Notes: a model not told the origin generated them from the sequence alone. DNA of 64,000 nucleotides from Agrypnia vestita (GCA_016648135.1 JADDOH010003931.1:167527-231526), one strand, 5' to 3'; positions 21,506-32,875 are shown, counted from the first letter of the stretch. Numbers and translations: made by a program.

Positions 21506-21600
21506 TTTATAATGCCTTTAAGATGTAAAGGTTTTTCCGAAACATGTAGGAGTAATTATTCAAATATAAGTAAAATAAAACAAATAATATTTTTTTTTTA
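21506..21600 (+). mobile_element. Second PLE-type repeat in inverted orientation (partial core)
   Basis: The block AAAGGTTTTTCCGAAACATG (21527-21546), followed by GTAGGAGTAATTA, repeats the 21374-21505 element in the opposite direction, giving a head-to-head pair. CTGANGA is lost (only GATG remains), so this half is not a complete hammerhead. Confidence 0.55.
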
Positions 21601-21637
21601 TAAAATGAAAGATTTTAATTACAAATAAGGGTTGAAA

Positions 21638-21912
21638 AGCAGCAAACATAATAATTTCATTGTCTGTCCGTCCGTTTATCTGTCTATCCCCGTAACTACG
21701 TGTAACGTCCGTAATTTCGTTCAAATTCACGGCATAAAAACGGAGATGGGGCTTGAACCCCGAGTCACCAAACCTGAACCGGGAGCTTAACGCATGTGGG
21801 TACGGCCGCCTCTCCGCAGACCGCCAAAAATGTGCTATATATATATATATATATGCTAGCGCTTAGCAAAGACGCGAACCAATTTTCCGTATTTTTGACG
21901 GGTTACAGCTAG
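21638..21912 (+). mobile_element. Helitron-like element H, copy 1
   Basis: Same unit as 54569-54869 (minus). The 3' end has a hairpin-derived TTTTTGACGGG, then TTACAG and CTAG followed by T, as expected for Helitron 3' termini (stem-loop, then CTRR, inserted before T). The 5' end is degenerate. The body carries a GTCCGTCCG run, GTAACGTCCGTAATTTCG, a TA microsatellite (about 21837-21854) and, on the minus strand, a tRNA-like segment with B box GGTTCAAGCC. No Rep/helicase: non-autonomous. Confidence 0.65.
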
Positions 21913-22379
21913 TTTTTTTATAATCATACAAAAAATAAATCGACATTTAGTCTAAATAAAGTTTTTGCGTAGAATATTTTGTAAAATATAAATAAAACTT
22001 CATTTCCATTAAGTATTTCTTGAAAGAGACAATTAATTTAAACAAATAAATATTAAACGGTAAATTCAAGATTCGCACAACGCGTTTGTGCGGTCTCCCG
22101 TTAGCCAAAGCGACCACATTCTAGCATTAAGAACTTATATTCTTGTACTCATTTAATCTGTAAAAAATTTTAGACACCGCACCATCAAGCAGTGAATATT
22201 ACTTAACACCTGTGTTGATCTAATTCGTCTTACTATCCTTGCTTCTTACTTTTATATAGGCTACACAAACACTGAAGAATTCTCCCAGTCAGGTGGGAAT
22301 TGTTTTCCCTTCACAACTATCACATACGTACATCAATAACAAGTGACTCGCCAAAACTTTAATAAAACAATAGAATGTA

Positions 22380-23240
22380 TCGAAATGTGTGGGATGATTA
22401 TTGCCTGCCCAACATAACTTGGCGTGCGGCAGGATTGGAATTAAAACCCGCCCCGCCCGCACCCGGCTGCAACCCCTCGCCCTGTACTTCAGTACAATTT
22501 TGTATTTGCTCGGGAGCTGTGACATCTTGATTACCAATATACACTGAATTATTATGTCCAAAACAGTCCGGGGTGAAGAACAATTGCCAATGAAGTATTA
22601 AAGTTTTGCGAAGCTGAAAAAGCAAATAATGGACCGATATTACCGTCTGATAGTTTGACAGATAGAGCGGCCGCCGTGCAGCGCGCTGTTATCCGAACAA
22701 ATGAATATTGACACTGGTCACCGGACATTCGGTACATTATGTATTGTGTAATAAATTTACAACCTGGCAACTTCTGTTTCGCGACAGTGGCGACCTCCCT
22801 CGCACGCCTAGTTATCGTGGTGGCACTCTACGACTTATCTACGACTATTGAAGTCTATGAAGTTTCTAGTATATTGAGATATTGGTTGTATATTGAGATA
22901 TTGGATAGCATATTGAGAGAGGGTTGGTAAAAGAACATTCTGAACATTTCCTGGACAGCTAGATGCATAAACCCTTACGAGTTTTATCGGCCGAATTGCT
23001 TAATGACTTTGAAAGTAAATAATACGATATATTTGAGAATCCGCTGGCGCCCATTGCAGTATGAAACATCCCCTGTGAAAAGGCTAATGGTTTGCTGTTG
23101 TTTGATTACCCAGCGACCTATTCACAGACGGCTTAATCCTCGGACTAACCCCACTAGACCCTGATTAATTATTATTCTGCACAGCGGGAGAATCATTTGG
23201 GAATAATATACGCGGCCTTGCATTCCCGTGGTTGTTTTTG
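22380..23240. other. Repeat-poor GC-balanced DNA, possibly regulatory
   Basis: 22380-22830 contains a GC-rich patch (CCCGCCCCGCCCGCACCCGG at about 22448-22467), and 22980-23240 a TAATCC-type site within GGCTTAATCCTCGG and TTAATTATTATT. Several overlapping frames are open on the minus strand at 22289-22770, none recognised. Could be conserved noncoding DNA or an exon relic. Confidence 0.25.
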
Positions 23241-23639
23241 TTCTATTTTTAATACATTCATTATTTATGGATTTAAATATTTTATGAAGGAATATGATGA
23301 AATGCATGCTCGTAATTGAATTGATAATAATAAAAATATATCACTTTCAATTACCATTTGGATAAATTATTTACAGCCTTTTTTCCAAACCTTTTTTTTT
23401 ATTTATGATATTTATTAATAATAATTTTAGGTGTTTTTGACAATGTTTTTCAAATTGATTGAAAAAATAATTTATTTTATTTAATTTTTTCAACATTAAT
23501 TATTATTAGTCTTAAATTACTGCATAGTTCGTATATTTTTTTTAATTATATTTTTTTATTAATTTTCACGCATATTCTAGTGTATATGTTAAATAATTCT
23601 AAAGAATGTCATATGTAGATTAAAAAGAATATGAATATT
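23241..23639. other. Very A+T-rich DNA
   Basis: Poly(T) and AATAA runs. The last part (from about 23565) may be a 5' extension of repeat R, since CATATTCTAGTGTATATG also appears inverted near 47880. Confidence 0.5.
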
Positions 23640-23945
23640 TCACTTTAAATATACATATAAAGGTATCATTACCAGTCGCGAAATCTTTGTATACTTTGTC
23701 ATAGGAAGGACTATAGATATTTCTACCATAGTTTATTCAAATATATGAAAAAAACTGAATTAGAAGCTATATACAACTTTCAAAAATTTGATAATGTTTG
23801 GATGTTCTTACGGTGGAATTGGTGAAGGTTACATTGTGTAAAGTGATCACTCACGCCTGCTCATACAGATCATAAGCCGTGAGCCTTTGACTTTTATATG
23901 TAAATAGCTTCATCTCAGTGAGATTTCTATAATTTATCTTAATTT
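23640..23945 (+). repeat. Dispersed repeat R, copy 2
   Basis: Shares with 47490-47840 (inverted) the blocks GGTATCATTACCAG-like, GTTTGGATGTTCTTACGGTGG, ATTGTGTAAAGTGATCACT, GCTCATACAGATCATA, AAATAGCTTCATCTC and TTCTATAATTTATCTTAATT. Noncoding, class unknown. Confidence 0.65.
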
Positions 23946-24023
23946 ATTAAACTGGCGCTAGCTTCAACTGTGGTGAGGAAGATGGCGATTTCCAACTCAA
24001 TGCAGTAACAGGATCAAATAAGA

Positions 24024-24251
24024 GTGATGGTATTTAAGCGGTTCCAACAATAACCGTTATTTGAGATTTGTATCTGATTGTATCGATGACTAGTAACTAA
24101 TTTTTCGCAATTCGATGGTAATATTGTGCATTATTGCGCAATATTGGCAGCAGTTGTATCTTAATTACCAATCATCGATTCAATCAGATACAAATCTCAA
24201 ATAACTATAGATACCATAAATAACTGGTCAAAATAACGGTTTAACCATCAC
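24024..24251. mobile_element. Palindromic element M2, copy 2 (228 bp)
   Basis: GTGATGGTATTTAAGCGG at the left and CGGTTTAACCATCAC at the right, with inner arms TTTGAGATTTGTATCTGATT and AATCAGATACAAATCTCAAA. MITE-like; matches 10915-11108. Confidence 0.8.
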
Positions 24252-24339
24252 CATCAAATATGCTACTAGCTATCTAGTTATTGCGACGGCTCTGAAAACA
24301 ATCAGCTGGAGAAATATTACCAACGACATCAATGGATCA

Positions 24340-24800
24340 CATCTTCTTCTTCTTCTTCATCCTTTATCTCTTCTCTGCTGGATATAGGCCTCTTCCATAC
24401 CCTTCCATTCTTCCTTGTTATTTGCTAATTTTAGCCATTTCTTTCCCCCCACAGCGGTTATGTCGTCGGCCCATCTCTTTTGTTTTCTTTTTAATTCTCC
24501 GAAGGTCTCCACTTTACAACTCCGGGAGTTCATCTTGTAGTATCCTGCCTTGTAACATGTCCTGCCCATTGCCATTTTAGATTCGCTACACGATCCATGA
24601 TATCCACTACTCTAGTTTTTATCTCTTAGGCTTACTCCAAGCATGGATCTCTCCATGGATCGTTGCGTACATTTGAGCTTTTCTACACTTTTCTTTGTAA
24701 GGGCCATTGTCTCCACTCCATACGTCATCACTGGTAGTATGCACGATTCGAAGGATTTTCTTTTCAGGCTAATTGAGATCTCTTTGTTCTCGAAAATATA
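24340..24800 (-). mobile_element. LINE family 3 (RTE-like), 3' fragment, diverged subfamily
   Basis: A 72-codon minus-strand frame (24575-24357) ends KRWADDITAVGGKKWLKLAN and GMEEAYIQQRRDKG, followed by a GAAGAAGAAGAAG tail (24342-24358). Upstream minus-strand sequence to about 24800 continues the post-RT zone with broken frames. The motif set DDIxxxxGxxW and EEAYIQQ is shared with copies at 25425, 33440, 42578 and 45245. Confidence 0.8.
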
Positions 24801-24875
24801 TTTTCATCTCAGATCATCACGTAAATTTCTTTATAATAAGTATGTAAGAATGATGAAAATAATATTGATAAAATA

Positions 24876-25056
24876 AATAACTAACTAATAATCACACCTT
24901 TTCCCCGAAAGGGTAGACGGAGAGGATAGAACGGCACATTATTCATGTCTCACTGCTTTTGCTTCGACTTCAATCATGCATCTTCTCATGCACCATCTGC
25001 GGTTGTTGAGATTTATGAAGTGCCGTCTTCCAATATTGTCTCTCAATGCGGCGGAA
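24876..25056 (-). mobile_element. LINE family 1, 3' end
   Basis: The plus strand starts with TAACTAACTAATAATCACAC (tail, 24878-24897) and then complements the AEDRKxW, MNVxEAKxV end of family 1 (GCTTTTGCTTCGACTTCAAT zone). Only the last 180 bp is present. Confidence 0.7.
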
Positions 25057-25424
25057 ATGCGATCACTTAAAATAAATAAAATTACTAAAGTTTTATTTTA
25101 ATTTTTTGACTTATTGAAAGAGATCCCAGCTTTTTTAAGTAGCCGGTGAAGTGGGTGAACGACGCCTCGGTGGATTGAGTTACCGTGAAGTATTGAAAAT
25201 TCAGTGATGAAATTTCAAATTGGATATTTTACAGGGCGGGCTTCCAGCTATAATATCGGTCATTCGCCGAACAATGGACTGATGCATTTTCAACAATTCG
25301 GCGCCGCTGCAAATTATAACTTCACCTATTTGATTACAGTAAATACATTGACGTAAACGAATATTTTTGATACATGTATAAAATACTAAAAAAAAACTGA
25401 TTTAAAAGGCTAAAATTTTATGGA
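25057..25424. other. No gene recognised
   Basis: 25120-25330 is less A+T-rich and unique-looking; nothing identified. Confidence 0.5.
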
Positions 25425-25997
25425 GAAGGATGTATAGAATAATCTGAATTAAATGAATAACCAAGAAGAATAGGTCTGGGCTGGGCAGCATTTGGTAAAT
25501 TGAAACACTTGTTTGAAAATAAATAAATCCCAGAATGCCTGAAAAGAAAAATGTTCGATACATGTATCCTACCAATGTTGACATATGGCCTAGAAACAGC
25601 AACACTAACAAAAAAAAGCATACACAAATTAAAGTGTACATAGCGGACCATGGAAAGGTAGATTGCTCGGCGTGAGCCTTCGAGATAAAATCAGAAATGA
25701 AGAAATAAGACGCCGAACAAAAGTTGCCAATATAATGGACCGTATTGCGAAGTTAAAATGGCAGTGGGCTAGACATGTGGCTCGATAGGAGGATACTAGA
25801 TGGGCACCCATAATCCTATAGTGGAGGCCCTGGACGAAAAATAGAAGCATCGGAAGACCTCCCAAAAGGTGGTCTGACGACATAGTCCAGCAAGCAGGAA
25901 GAACCTGGATGCGAATGGGGAAAAACAGAGATGAGTGGAAGAAAATAGAAGAGGCCTACATTCAGCAGTGGAGGGAAAAAGGCTGAGGAAGAAGAAG
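25425..25997 (+). mobile_element. LINE family 3 (RTE-like), 3' fragment
   Basis: Decayed frames give RIGLGWAAFGKLKHLFENK, KRKMFDTCILPMLTYGLETA, then LRDKIRNEEIRRRTKVANIM, KLKWQWARHVAR, RPPKRWSDDIVQQAGRTW, RDEWKKIEEAYIQQWREKG and a GAAGAAGAAGG tail. Several stops. This is the 3' third of an RTE-like ORF after the RT domain. It is about nine-tenths identical by eye to the inverted copy at 45245-45717. Confidence 0.88.
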
Positions 25998-26749
25998 GAC
26001 TAAATGAATAATTAGAAATAGGGATGCTCTCAGTAGAGTCGCCAAAAAAAGTCAATGACAAATAAAAATCTAAAGGAAGAAGGCTTAGACCAAAGTACTT
26101 CCATCCTAATATGAACAAAAGGACAACTACGAACAACTTTTGGATTGTCTCCAAGAGAGAGACCCATGGCAAACATTGCATTTTTAGTTCTTTAATATGA
26201 TTAAACTCACGATTGATCCATTCGATATTAAATAAATGCTTTTTTTGATGAGCACTATTCCTTTTCATTTTCCGTCCTTCGCATCCAGCTGCTTTCTACG
26301 ATAATTCTTGTGTCGCAACAATACGGAGGTGAGATGAATACTTGTGAGCTTCCAGTATGAGATCTCCATATATTACATAATATTCAGGTAAAATATGATC
26401 TGGAAAAACTATTAGGTTGATGCATATATAGCTGTTTTAAATATTGTATTAAATAGTAAGCAAATTTAATAACAAACTCGAAACATAATTATGTACAATA
26501 ATTTTTTGCTATAAAAACGGCTTTCAACCTAATACTTCTGAAACAACCCACCTACATAAAACAAGCGCACCTCAAAACCACTATTCCTTTGTAGGAATGA
26601 AATTTTTTAATTCATTACCTAATATAAGATAAAATAAAATAATATTAAAGGCCTTACGTCATTTAAAAATGAACTTAAAAAATTTAACAAAAAAATGTTT
26701 GAAATTTACATGAGATTATATATATTTATTTATTTGTGTATTATATCCC
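25998..26749. other. No gene recognised
   Basis: Moderately A+T-rich. A 150-codon minus-strand frame covering 25816-26268 reads antisense through the LINE above and is not credible as a gene. Confidence 0.55.
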
Positions 26750-26948
26750 TGCTGAACTCAAGGCCAATAGGACGAAGGAGCTTAGGAAGGCCAAAATTAA
26801 GATGGAGTGACAACGTCTTTAAAGACATCTCTGCCTTAGAGCTTCGGAACTGGAGAGAACTGGCACTAGTCCGAGATGGGTGGAGGAAGATTATTGAGGA
26901 GGCCATGACCCACCAAGGGTTGTAGGGCCAAGAGTGATGATGATGATT
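26750..26948 (+). mobile_element. LINE family 2 (RTE-like), 3' end
   Basis: Open frame LNSRPIGRRSLGRPKLRWSD, then KDISALELRNWRELALVRDG and WRKIIEEAMTHQGL, stop, then a TGATGATGATGAT tail. Same family as 16711-17503; only the last 65 codons remain. Confidence 0.88.
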
Positions 26949-27589
26949 TGTCTCTTGAAATGTTTTGTATATTTATTTTATTTCTAATAATATTATTATT
27001 TTAATAATATTCATGAAATAATATGATGTGAATTTACTCCTCCCATAAGCACTTTATGGTGAGTAAAAGGCTATTATTGTAGAATGTATTGTTGTTTTCA
27101 TGAAATTATGTACTTTGGCATGTTTATAATAAATAAATAAAAATTTATAAAATATTTAATGATAATATTTAAAGGTTTTAAAGCATATAGGTAAATAGGT
27201 ATGTGTGTGTAGCATTTCTGTAAATAGTATTTTTAGTCCTATGGCAATACGTTTGATTTATTAAATGCAAACAAATATTTTTAATAAAGCATACCGTGAA
27301 AAATCAGTGATATCATACTGGATATATAAATCAGTTTTAAAATTATGCAACGTCGGTGTAGCAAAATTAAATGTGATTTTTTTTCATCAAAATAGGTTTT
27401 TTTTTTAATTTTGATCTATGTTAATACATTTTTTTAAACGTCGTTATTTATATTATCTACGTGATAAATATTTAATATAGATGGATTTTCCATAAATTAT
27501 TTGACCATAATATGGGTGTAACAAAGCTTGTTCACAATTATTTAAGGGTACATTTCTGTCGAAATAATGAATTGAAAATGTGCAATCAA
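26949..27589. other. A+T-rich DNA, nothing recognised
   Basis: Poly(A)/poly(T) runs only. Confidence 0.6.
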
Positions 27590-27930
27590 TAATGTCATAT
27601 AATCAGCATCAAAGTTTGCATTTTTTCAACATTAATGACTTATTTTCTTGAAAACGTACCTACCTTTAAAGAAATTTATTTCGAATATTAAAAATTCATT
27701 CTCCTTAACATAAGTAAGAAATTTTTTTTGCAAAATTATTTATCTTATTTTTTCATTTTATTTTACTATGCATACAAATGCTAACTTGATGATGTTACAT
27801 GCTTCTAAAACTATTGATATTACATTCATTTTGTAGTCATTTTGTCTTGAACATTTAAAACTCATAATAGAGGCAGGAAAACCTGTAAAGTATTGTGGAA
27901 TATCTCTGTCACACCCTGTATGTATGTTGG
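27590..27930. mobile_element. Foldback element F relative, degenerate
   Basis: Contains CATCAAAGTTTGCATTTTTT on the left and ACTATTGATATTACATTC, CTTGAACATTTAAAACTCAT and GAGGCAGGAAAACCTG on the right, in the order seen in copies 1 and 2, but most pairing is lost. Confidence 0.5.
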
Positions 27931-28139
27931 AAATTTTTATTTTGAATAATTCTCTAATGACAATTCTTTTTTCAGTGTGCAAGTATTCTTTTTTTGAACA
28001 GCACCATCTAGCGCAACGTAGCGTCTTGTTAGCGTTAGTGGTGGACATTGTTATATTGTGAAATACTTACATACATATTCTAATCTGTTGGAAATATATT
28101 TTTTTAAATTTATAATTATATATGATGAATAGAGTTCAG

Positions 28140-28370
28140 ACGACCGTTCCGATTAATTAATAATTACACATTTTGTATCCCCGATTATTAAACGATTCTA
28201 TAGCCTGCGATGTATCCATTCACACACGTGTGCACGTGTATGGGTGAAGTGTGTACACACAGTTGATAGGTCACTCGTACCTCGCGAGTGTACCATGATT
28301 TAAATATGATCGGGGTGGACGTGCATTGGCGTGGGGAAAATACATTTAAGCAAACAAACGTGGGCAGTTG
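28140..28370. promoter_or_regulatory. Unique block with CACGTG palindromes, possibly regulatory
   Basis: ACACGTGTGCACGTGTATGG at 28223-28242 carries two ACGTG-centred sites in tandem. CACTCGTACCTCGCGAGTG at 28274-28292 is an imperfect palindrome. TTAATTAATAATTA lies at the left edge. No coding frame. Reads as unique regulatory-type DNA; function is a guess. Confidence 0.2.
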
Positions 28371-28659
28371 AATATTTTACTTGTGTACATGTAGAATTAC
28401 GTAGAGATTATTTTAATCTTCACAAATTTAACCACTTCATCATTGTTCACAGATTTGGCTGTGCACATTTTTAACCCATCTGAAAACATGTAGGTATTTT
28501 AGTAGATTTGCAAAAAAATATATAAAACATTTAAGATGTTTATTTTATGTATATATTAAAACCAACTGGTTTCCAAAAAATGTCATTTCCTTTTAGTTGT
28601 TAAAAACAGAAAGTGAGGTCAAAATATACAAGACATGCGCGCGACCTATTATGACATAG

Positions 28660-28985
28660 GTTCTCTGTAGAGATGCGGGCTGAGACTGTCCGCACCAAAG
28701 GACTCCTCAAACAACTGAAATGAAGGTGCTGAGATCCATTACTGGAAAAACTCTACTGACCGTATCCGAAATGAAGACATAAGGAAATCTTGCAAAATAG
28801 AAGAGTAGATCCAGAAGGAGATTCTGACGGGATTACGTGGCCAGAATGGACAGTGACAGACTCGTGCATACAGCAGCGAATGAAATTCCCTCTGGACGAC
28901 GCCTACTGGGAAGACCACCGAAAAAATAGAGGAATAGCTGGACCTCGTCATCCCAGGAGGCGTAGTTTTCTATAAAGAAGAAGTT
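28660..28985 (+). mobile_element. LINE family 5 (RTE-like), 3' fragment
   Basis: Frames give MRAETVRTKGLLKQLKMKVL and RSITGKTLL, then (shifted) HVDRM/MDSDRLVHTA-type and SGRRLLGRPPKK-type sequence, NSWTSSSQEA, and a final AAAGAAGAAG. Matches 14045-14270 and extends further 5'. Multiple stops; dead. Confidence 0.8.
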
Positions 28986-29399
28986 AAAAACAAAGTTAAA
29001 TTAAAACCGTTAAGTTAATATAATTTTATACAACTCTATAAAACTCTGTAAACTTGGTCATCTAACAAATATGCATTTTTGACTTTGCCAGTACATAAAA
29101 AATATTATAAATACAAAATACACTTTAAAAAATTGTCTCTTACGTCATTTTTTTTCAGAGATAAATCCTACGTAAAAGCGGACAAATATGCTCAATTTGT
29201 ATGTAGAGCCAATTTTCAATCAGCTCTCCCGTAGAATTTATTTTTTAATGATACCTTAGTTCACACAGGAACAGTCGATTTGAATAGAGATTTATAACAC
29301 CTTCATATTAATGAAATAAACATAGAAAATATTGAAAAAAATTAACGTAATCGGCTTCTTGGAATTGCTAAAAAATTTCAATAGAAACACTACCTAAAC
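28986..29399. other. A+T-rich DNA, nothing recognised
   Basis: No element or gene signal recognised. Confidence 0.55.
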
Positions 29400-29912
29400 C
29401 CAAAGACGTAATAATACTACGCCCAAAAAAATTATGGCACTTCAACTATAAAATAATAACGTAATAATAGTCCCCCTCATCAACTACTGCAGCTGTATAC
29501 TATTTCTGGCTAATGAAGAAGAATTGAAAAAATTAACAATACTCCAAAATAAAGCATTAAGAATTGTACGAAAAAAAATCGATACACAAGAATCAAATTG
29601 ATGTTAGAAAGTTTACAAATAATGACATTTATACAAATAATTAAATTTAATGTACTTCTATTTATATACAAAATTGTTAATGGACACAACAATACATTTG
29701 AATTAGTAAGAAAACCAACATGAAATGACCATTGTAAAAGAAAAAAAGATGAAATAAGATTTCCATTCAGAAAGAAAAAAAGATCGCAAACTTCTATGAT
29801 GCACAGTGAGATTAATTTGTATATGAGTCTGCCAGAGGATATTAGAGACGAAAAAAAATGAAAAGTTTTAAGAAAAAACTAAGAAAGTTTGTGATACGTA
29901 CTTTTGATTAGA
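29400..29912 (+). mobile_element. Non-LTR retrotransposon RT C-terminus (CR1/jockey-like)
   Basis: Plus-strand frames (one frameshift, few stops) read IVPLINYCSCILFLANEEEL, then KKLTILQNKALRIVRKKI, MLESLQIMTFIQIIKFNVLL, FIYKIVNGHNNTFELVRKPT and SEINLYMSLPEDIRDEKK, ending KFVIRTFD before TAG at 29909-29911. The order (HINYCSxI, LQxLQNKAxRII, FIYKxxNG, LPxxI, then a short basic end) is the thumb/C-terminal part of CR1/jockey-group reverse transcriptases. No catalytic box and no tail seen. Unrelated to the GDRAFAVAxPxLWN family at 20 kb. Confidence 0.8.
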
Positions 29913-29953
29913 AATTTGATATACTGATTTTTACAATGTATATATTAGGAAAT

Positions 29954-30093
29954 GACAACGTCCTCAAAGATATCTCTGCCTTAGAGCTTCGAAACTGGAG
30001 AGAGCTGGCACTAGACCGAGATGAGTGGAGGAAAATTATTGAGGAGGCCAAGACCCACCAAGGGTTGTAGTGCCATGAATGATGATGATGATG
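29954..30093 (+). mobile_element. LINE family 2 mini-insertion with 12-bp duplication
   Basis: Only 140 bp: SDNVLKDISALELRNWRELA and WRKIIEEAKTHQGL frame, stop, then ATGATGATGATGATG. ATATTAGGAAAT flanks it at 29942-29953 and 30094-30105. A clean, extremely 5'-truncated retrotransposition event. Confidence 0.92.
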
Positions 30094-30105
30094 ATATTAG
30101 GAAAT

Positions 30106-31684
30106 ATAAATCTCCAAAGCACCCCAAAATGTTTTTATAATGTCCTGAAATATTATCTTAATACGTAACAAAAACTTTCTCCATCGCAACTCAAATTTTA
30201 AAATGTACTCTGGCTTGTACGGACTTCTTTCCAACATGTTTTGCCAAGACATGAATTTACAATGACACACAATTTTGCAATCCGCTACTAAGTAATACAT
30301 CAAAAGTCATCGTGTAAGCTTTGATGACATCCCTGGATCTAAAAATCGATAAGTCGCAAAACACTAATAAGAAGAAGAAGAAAAGAATTAATTTAATATT
30401 GTACCTCGGAGAATAAAAACTTGCGTGCGTGTAAACACCTTATCCTTCTTTGGCATACAAAAAAAGTGTACAAATGAGTATTCTGTCCAGCTAAGTTCCA
30501 ATTCAAGGTACACAAATAAACTAAATACGATTTATTTACTAGGAAATTTAATTATACAAGATAAAATACTTACACTGTATTATAAATGTTTCTTAAATAT
30601 ACGCAAAAGAGGACGTACTTCCGCTCTAACCCAATTTCCTCGCCTAAAAAAGTTAGTTCGTCTGTGTTAAATTTTATACTTCGTGATTGTATTTACGCTA
30701 AAGGGTCATAGATTTCCAGGCAGAGTTGAGCAGTTTATACTTTGCAATTCACTCTTGCTTGCATAAGAGTATCACAATAAATTATTTTAAATGCGGCGTA
30801 AAAAGTTTTATACTTTCTTCCTTTTATACGGACATACTTCCCCTGTGTCCTAAACCCCTCCTCTCAGTGAATCAGAAGTAAAATAAATTAAATAAAAAAT
30901 ACTTTGTACAAGTTTATGTGTTATAATGTACATAATATCTGTGAGGCGCACGCATTTCATTGCATCCTAAAATGTCATTATGAACGCGGCTAATAGACCA
31001 ACATCCAGCGACTGCCAGACTTAAGTTATAGTATCAAACAAAAAATATTTTATGTAAATTTACATTATAGGTAGTTAGTAAAATGGTTTGGATATTATGA
31101 CATTTGAGTTTGGAGTATTTTAAAAACAGTACAAAAAATTAAGTAGATAAGTAAAACTTAAAAATAAAATAAACTGTTTTTTAATATGTTTGACGGGACA
31201 GTACTATACATTAATATTAATCATTGCCAGACGCTTTTTAGGGGTCATTTCTTCCACCAGATGCTTTGAAGCTCTATAAATAATCATGTTATTTACGTTG
31301 TAGTAACAAATCTGAATTTTTATATTTTATTCGGGCCACAATTTAACAATATTAACCGATACCTTATATTTTAACGTTTTACTTGCACATTTTTTGTGCC
31401 CATATCTGTTATCTGCCAAAATCCCCCGAACTCAAATGTCATAATATCCGAACCTTCAGACTTACTATATTGTACATCTACAGAAAATATTTCAGGTTTG
31501 ATACTGCAACGTAGGTCTGGTGGTCGGCCCGAATTCTTTTGTACTGAAAATTACGCTTTTAAGGCATACCTTAACCTTTAAATCATCTAAGTATTGATGA
31601 CCACCGGGCCTTACTGTATAAAGCAACTTTAAAATATATATTTTTTAATTTTTGCGTTATTCGCTTAAACGAATATGTAATAAT
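30106..31684. other. No gene or element recognised
   Basis: About 1.6 kb. Frames at 30425-30670 (81 codons) and 31396-31581 (61 codons) have no recognised motif. Several 20-40 bp patches of higher GC. Confidence 0.5.
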
Positions 31685-31930
31685 TACGATGGTCACGTCC
31701 AGCCACTGGCGCAATATGGTGGACAGGATTGACTCACCCACTCCGGCATTCGGTCCAGCGATTCGGATACAGAATTACCTCTGCAATCCACGGGTCATTC
31801 TGTTCATGCGCGTCACCTGTGCTGGTGTGCGCCGTGTGTGTGTGTGTGTGTAGGCGCGCTGAAACTGTGCGATGATAAATCGCAATGTTTGGCGCGACCC
31901 GCGCTTCTCAAATGTCCTCTCTAATTAATA
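31685..31930. other. Unique GC-balanced block with (GT)n
   Basis: Repeat-free DNA richer in G+C than its flanks, with a (GT)n run at about 31836-31851 followed by AGGCGCGCTG, and GGCGCGACCCGCGC at 31892-31905. No frame worth noting; could be regulatory. Confidence 0.3.
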
Positions 31931-32875
31931 TTTTGACAATGATATACCGCTGATCCACAGCGATGTTTTCGTACCAGATTAGTTCATCTATTTTTTCAGA
32001 AATGTATTTATTTAAATTTTAGATAATTAAGCCCTAAACTTTACAATGAAATTTAGGAAAATCAATGATCAAAATTGGGACACTCATCCAAATTGTGACA
32101 ATCTAAATGTCCATTCAAGACAAGGTATATTGGGGCAATCATGATTTCGTGTAAACACTATTATATGTGGCTGAATATAGACGATTATTGATATTTTTCT
32201 TTAATCAATTTATATATGAGGCACATGCATGTAATTAAATCAAAATTGTAAACTTTGCCTGTTTCAAAATTGAGTTATCAAATGAGACAAGCCTTGTTAA
32301 ACTACACCTAAAATAAATGTATTTTATGTATAGCAATGAAATAAATAAAAATAACATAAAATAAACAATGTAAATAAAATAAACAAATAAAAGTGAATAA
32401 ATTTGAATGAATCAAGTTTGTTACAACACGCAGTGCCGATGAATCGGCGTTCATTGAACACATCAATATTACATGCTTCATAAATAAACATTTCTACATA
32501 AATATAAGTTTTGTATAGTATGTAGAAAACCTTTCAGCCATATAAATACCTACCATATAAAAATACTTTTTCTGGGGCAGGTAGCTTTTGTTGTTCATTA
32601 TACCAAATATTAAATTTACAAGTACAGTATAAATCATAGGTATATGGTGTGGTATATGTTAATTGTTAAGAGCTACCATTATCTTTTCTTATTTCTATTT
32701 ACTACACTCTACAGCCAGCATATAAAATCACTTCCAATATGTCCATTTCTCCCTCTATCGACCAATGATTTCATATACATGTGCCTTATTATAAAATAAA
32801 TAAATTAAAAGTTAATATTTTTTTTTAATGTGCTAAATTTAGCTGTGTAAAGAAAAGAAAAATTACAAACCCAAT
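31931..32875. other. A+T-rich DNA, nothing recognised
   Basis: AAATAAA-rich stretch around 32330-32400; otherwise nothing. Confidence 0.55.

Noticed and set aside
25816..26268. 150-codon minus-strand frame
   Set aside because: Antisense to a LINE family 3 coding end; a shadow frame.
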